Source of the DNA: Deinococcus sp. YIM 134068
GTDB taxonomy: Bacteria > Deinococcota > Deinococci > Deinococcales > Deinococcaceae
Assembly (NCBI RefSeq): GCF_036543075.1
Contig: NZ_JAZHPF010000029.1
Location: 1-33,746, forward strand
DNA length: 33,746 nt
Direction of reading: 5' to 3'
Shown here: piece after piece, positions 33,355 to 33,746 of the stretch
Position numbering within the stretch: the stretch's first letter is position 1
How the letters are laid out: every line of letters begins with the position of its first letter
Position numbers and translations under genes: made by a program
The notes under the pieces: model-generated
Told to the model about the DNA's origin: nothing
Databases searched by the model: none
Seen by the model: the letters and a program-made list of their open reading frames with translations, nothing else

Positions 33355-33489
33355 CAGCGCGATGGTGCCCACAACGTCAAAACCGGTCACGCCCACACCA
33401 GCAAGCAGCACTCCTTGTGCCGGGTCTGCGGCTTCCAGTTCACGCCCGACCCCAAGCGGCACCGCGTCCCTCCCGTAAAGGAGGCCGAA
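33355..33489 (+). pseudogene. Transposase remnant with zinc-ribbon (IS1-like InsA N-terminus)
   Basis: The reading frame gives GAHNVKTGHAHTSKQHSLCR, then VCGFQFTPDPKRHRVPPVKE. This pattern (NxVKxGH-x-KQ-x-CxxCGxxF) matches the second half of the zinc ribbon that begins many IS1-type transposases. The expected first CxxC just before GAHNV is missing (QRD instead) and no DDE domain follows, so only a decayed fragment remains. It begins about 30 nt after the ABC transporter stop. Confidence 0.45.
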
Positions 33490-33634
33490 ATCGACCGGTC
33501 GCCTACAGGACGTATCTCGCATCGCGGGAGTCGCTGGGTCACTGGGGTAAGCCTCTCCTGATTCCGGCGTTCTCCTGAAGCGGGAAAAGACGGTATAGAA
33601 CGGGTGGTTTGAGGTCGTCACGCTGACCGCCTGA

Positions 33635-33676
33635 CAGAAAGTATGAGAAAGCGTCCCCGGTAGGGGACACTTTCTG
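33635..33676. other. Strong hairpin, possible insertion-sequence end or attenuator
   Basis: AGAAAGCGTCCCC (33646-33658) pairs with GGGGACACTTTCT (33663-33675), 12 of 13 bp, around GGTA. Alternatively CAGAAAGT (33635-33642) pairs with ACTTTCTG (33669-33676), and GCGTCCCCGG (33651-33660) pairs perfectly with CCGGGGACGC (33699-33708), which lies in the next reading frame. The pairings are mutually exclusive. Confidence 0.5.
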
Positions 33677-33679
33677 TTT

Positions 33680-33746
33680 GTGACAACTGAAAATGCCGCC
33701 GGGGACGCTCCTCGACTCTACCAGGCTGTCCTGGCTCAGCTCCAGA
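33680..33746 (+). CDS. Start of a possible transposase gene (partial)
   Basis: From GTG at 33680 an open frame runs to the window edge: [20 protein letters not shown] and two more residues (22 in view). The [13 protein letters not shown] pattern is reminiscent of the N-terminus of some Deinococcus transposases, and the strong inverted repeat just upstream would fit an insertion-sequence end. Too little is visible for a family call. Confidence 0.35.
   Translation, partial: MTTENAAGDAPRLYQAVLAQLQ

Overview
The window is GC-rich and looks like a Deinococcus chromosome. The main evidence is an IrrE/PprI metallopeptidase lying directly upstream of folP-folB-folK, an A2-type caa3 oxidase with fused subunits I/III, and more than a dozen genes with a TANNNT box only 5-7 nt before the start codon. 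That spacing is the signature of leaderless transcripts, which are common in this genus. No replicon-wide claim can be made from 33.7 kb.

Layout. 1-128: the 3' end of a 16S rRNA followed at once by an intrinsic terminator, with no spacer tRNA, 23S or 5S after it. 156-3582: acyl-CoA-binding protein, irrE, folP, folB, folK and a small membrane-anchored protein. 3647-4655: three small genes. 4708-6876 (-): pnp. 6966-10246: molybdopterin oxidoreductase, a VOC protein and an SDR. 10268-12185 (-): a cysteine-free ArsC-like protein, then ruvB with a short membrane-anchored gene behind it. 12355-13137: a two-domain VOC protein whose promoter contains a candidate RDRM, the DdrO operator of the radiation/desiccation response. 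13203-19903 (-): the cytochrome oxidase locus in transcription order ctaA, ctaB, ctaC, ctaD(I+III), sco. A divergent DUF420 (CtaM-like) gene lies at 20222. 20786-27152: panB, an AAA+ ATPase, a protein made of six 22-residue repeats, GNAT, gatB, a membrane protein and ruvX. 27276-31085: acyl-CoA synthetase, DinB-like protein, alkyltransferase-like protein and a disordered membrane-anchored protein. 31485-33323: an ABC exporter. 33355-33746: transposase debris and possibly the left end of another insertion sequence.

How genes work together. Three folate genes supply the pterin branch of folate synthesis. The cta/sco/DUF420 genes encode core subunits, heme A synthesis and likely copper or assembly factors for one terminal oxidase. 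RuvB, RuvX, IrrE, the alkyltransferase-like protein and PNPase all bear on nucleic-acid repair or turnover.

The most unusual structure is not a gene. Short intergenic elements recur, each made of four tandem 7-bp units of pattern NNTCAGC or NNCCAGC. They start within a few bases of stop codons and several occur as facing pairs, one pair around a terminator. An 8-bp-period version with an unrelated core (GTCGAGAA) has the same four-unit, two-arm architecture, and a further run uses a CTCAT core. I know of no described function for these elements.
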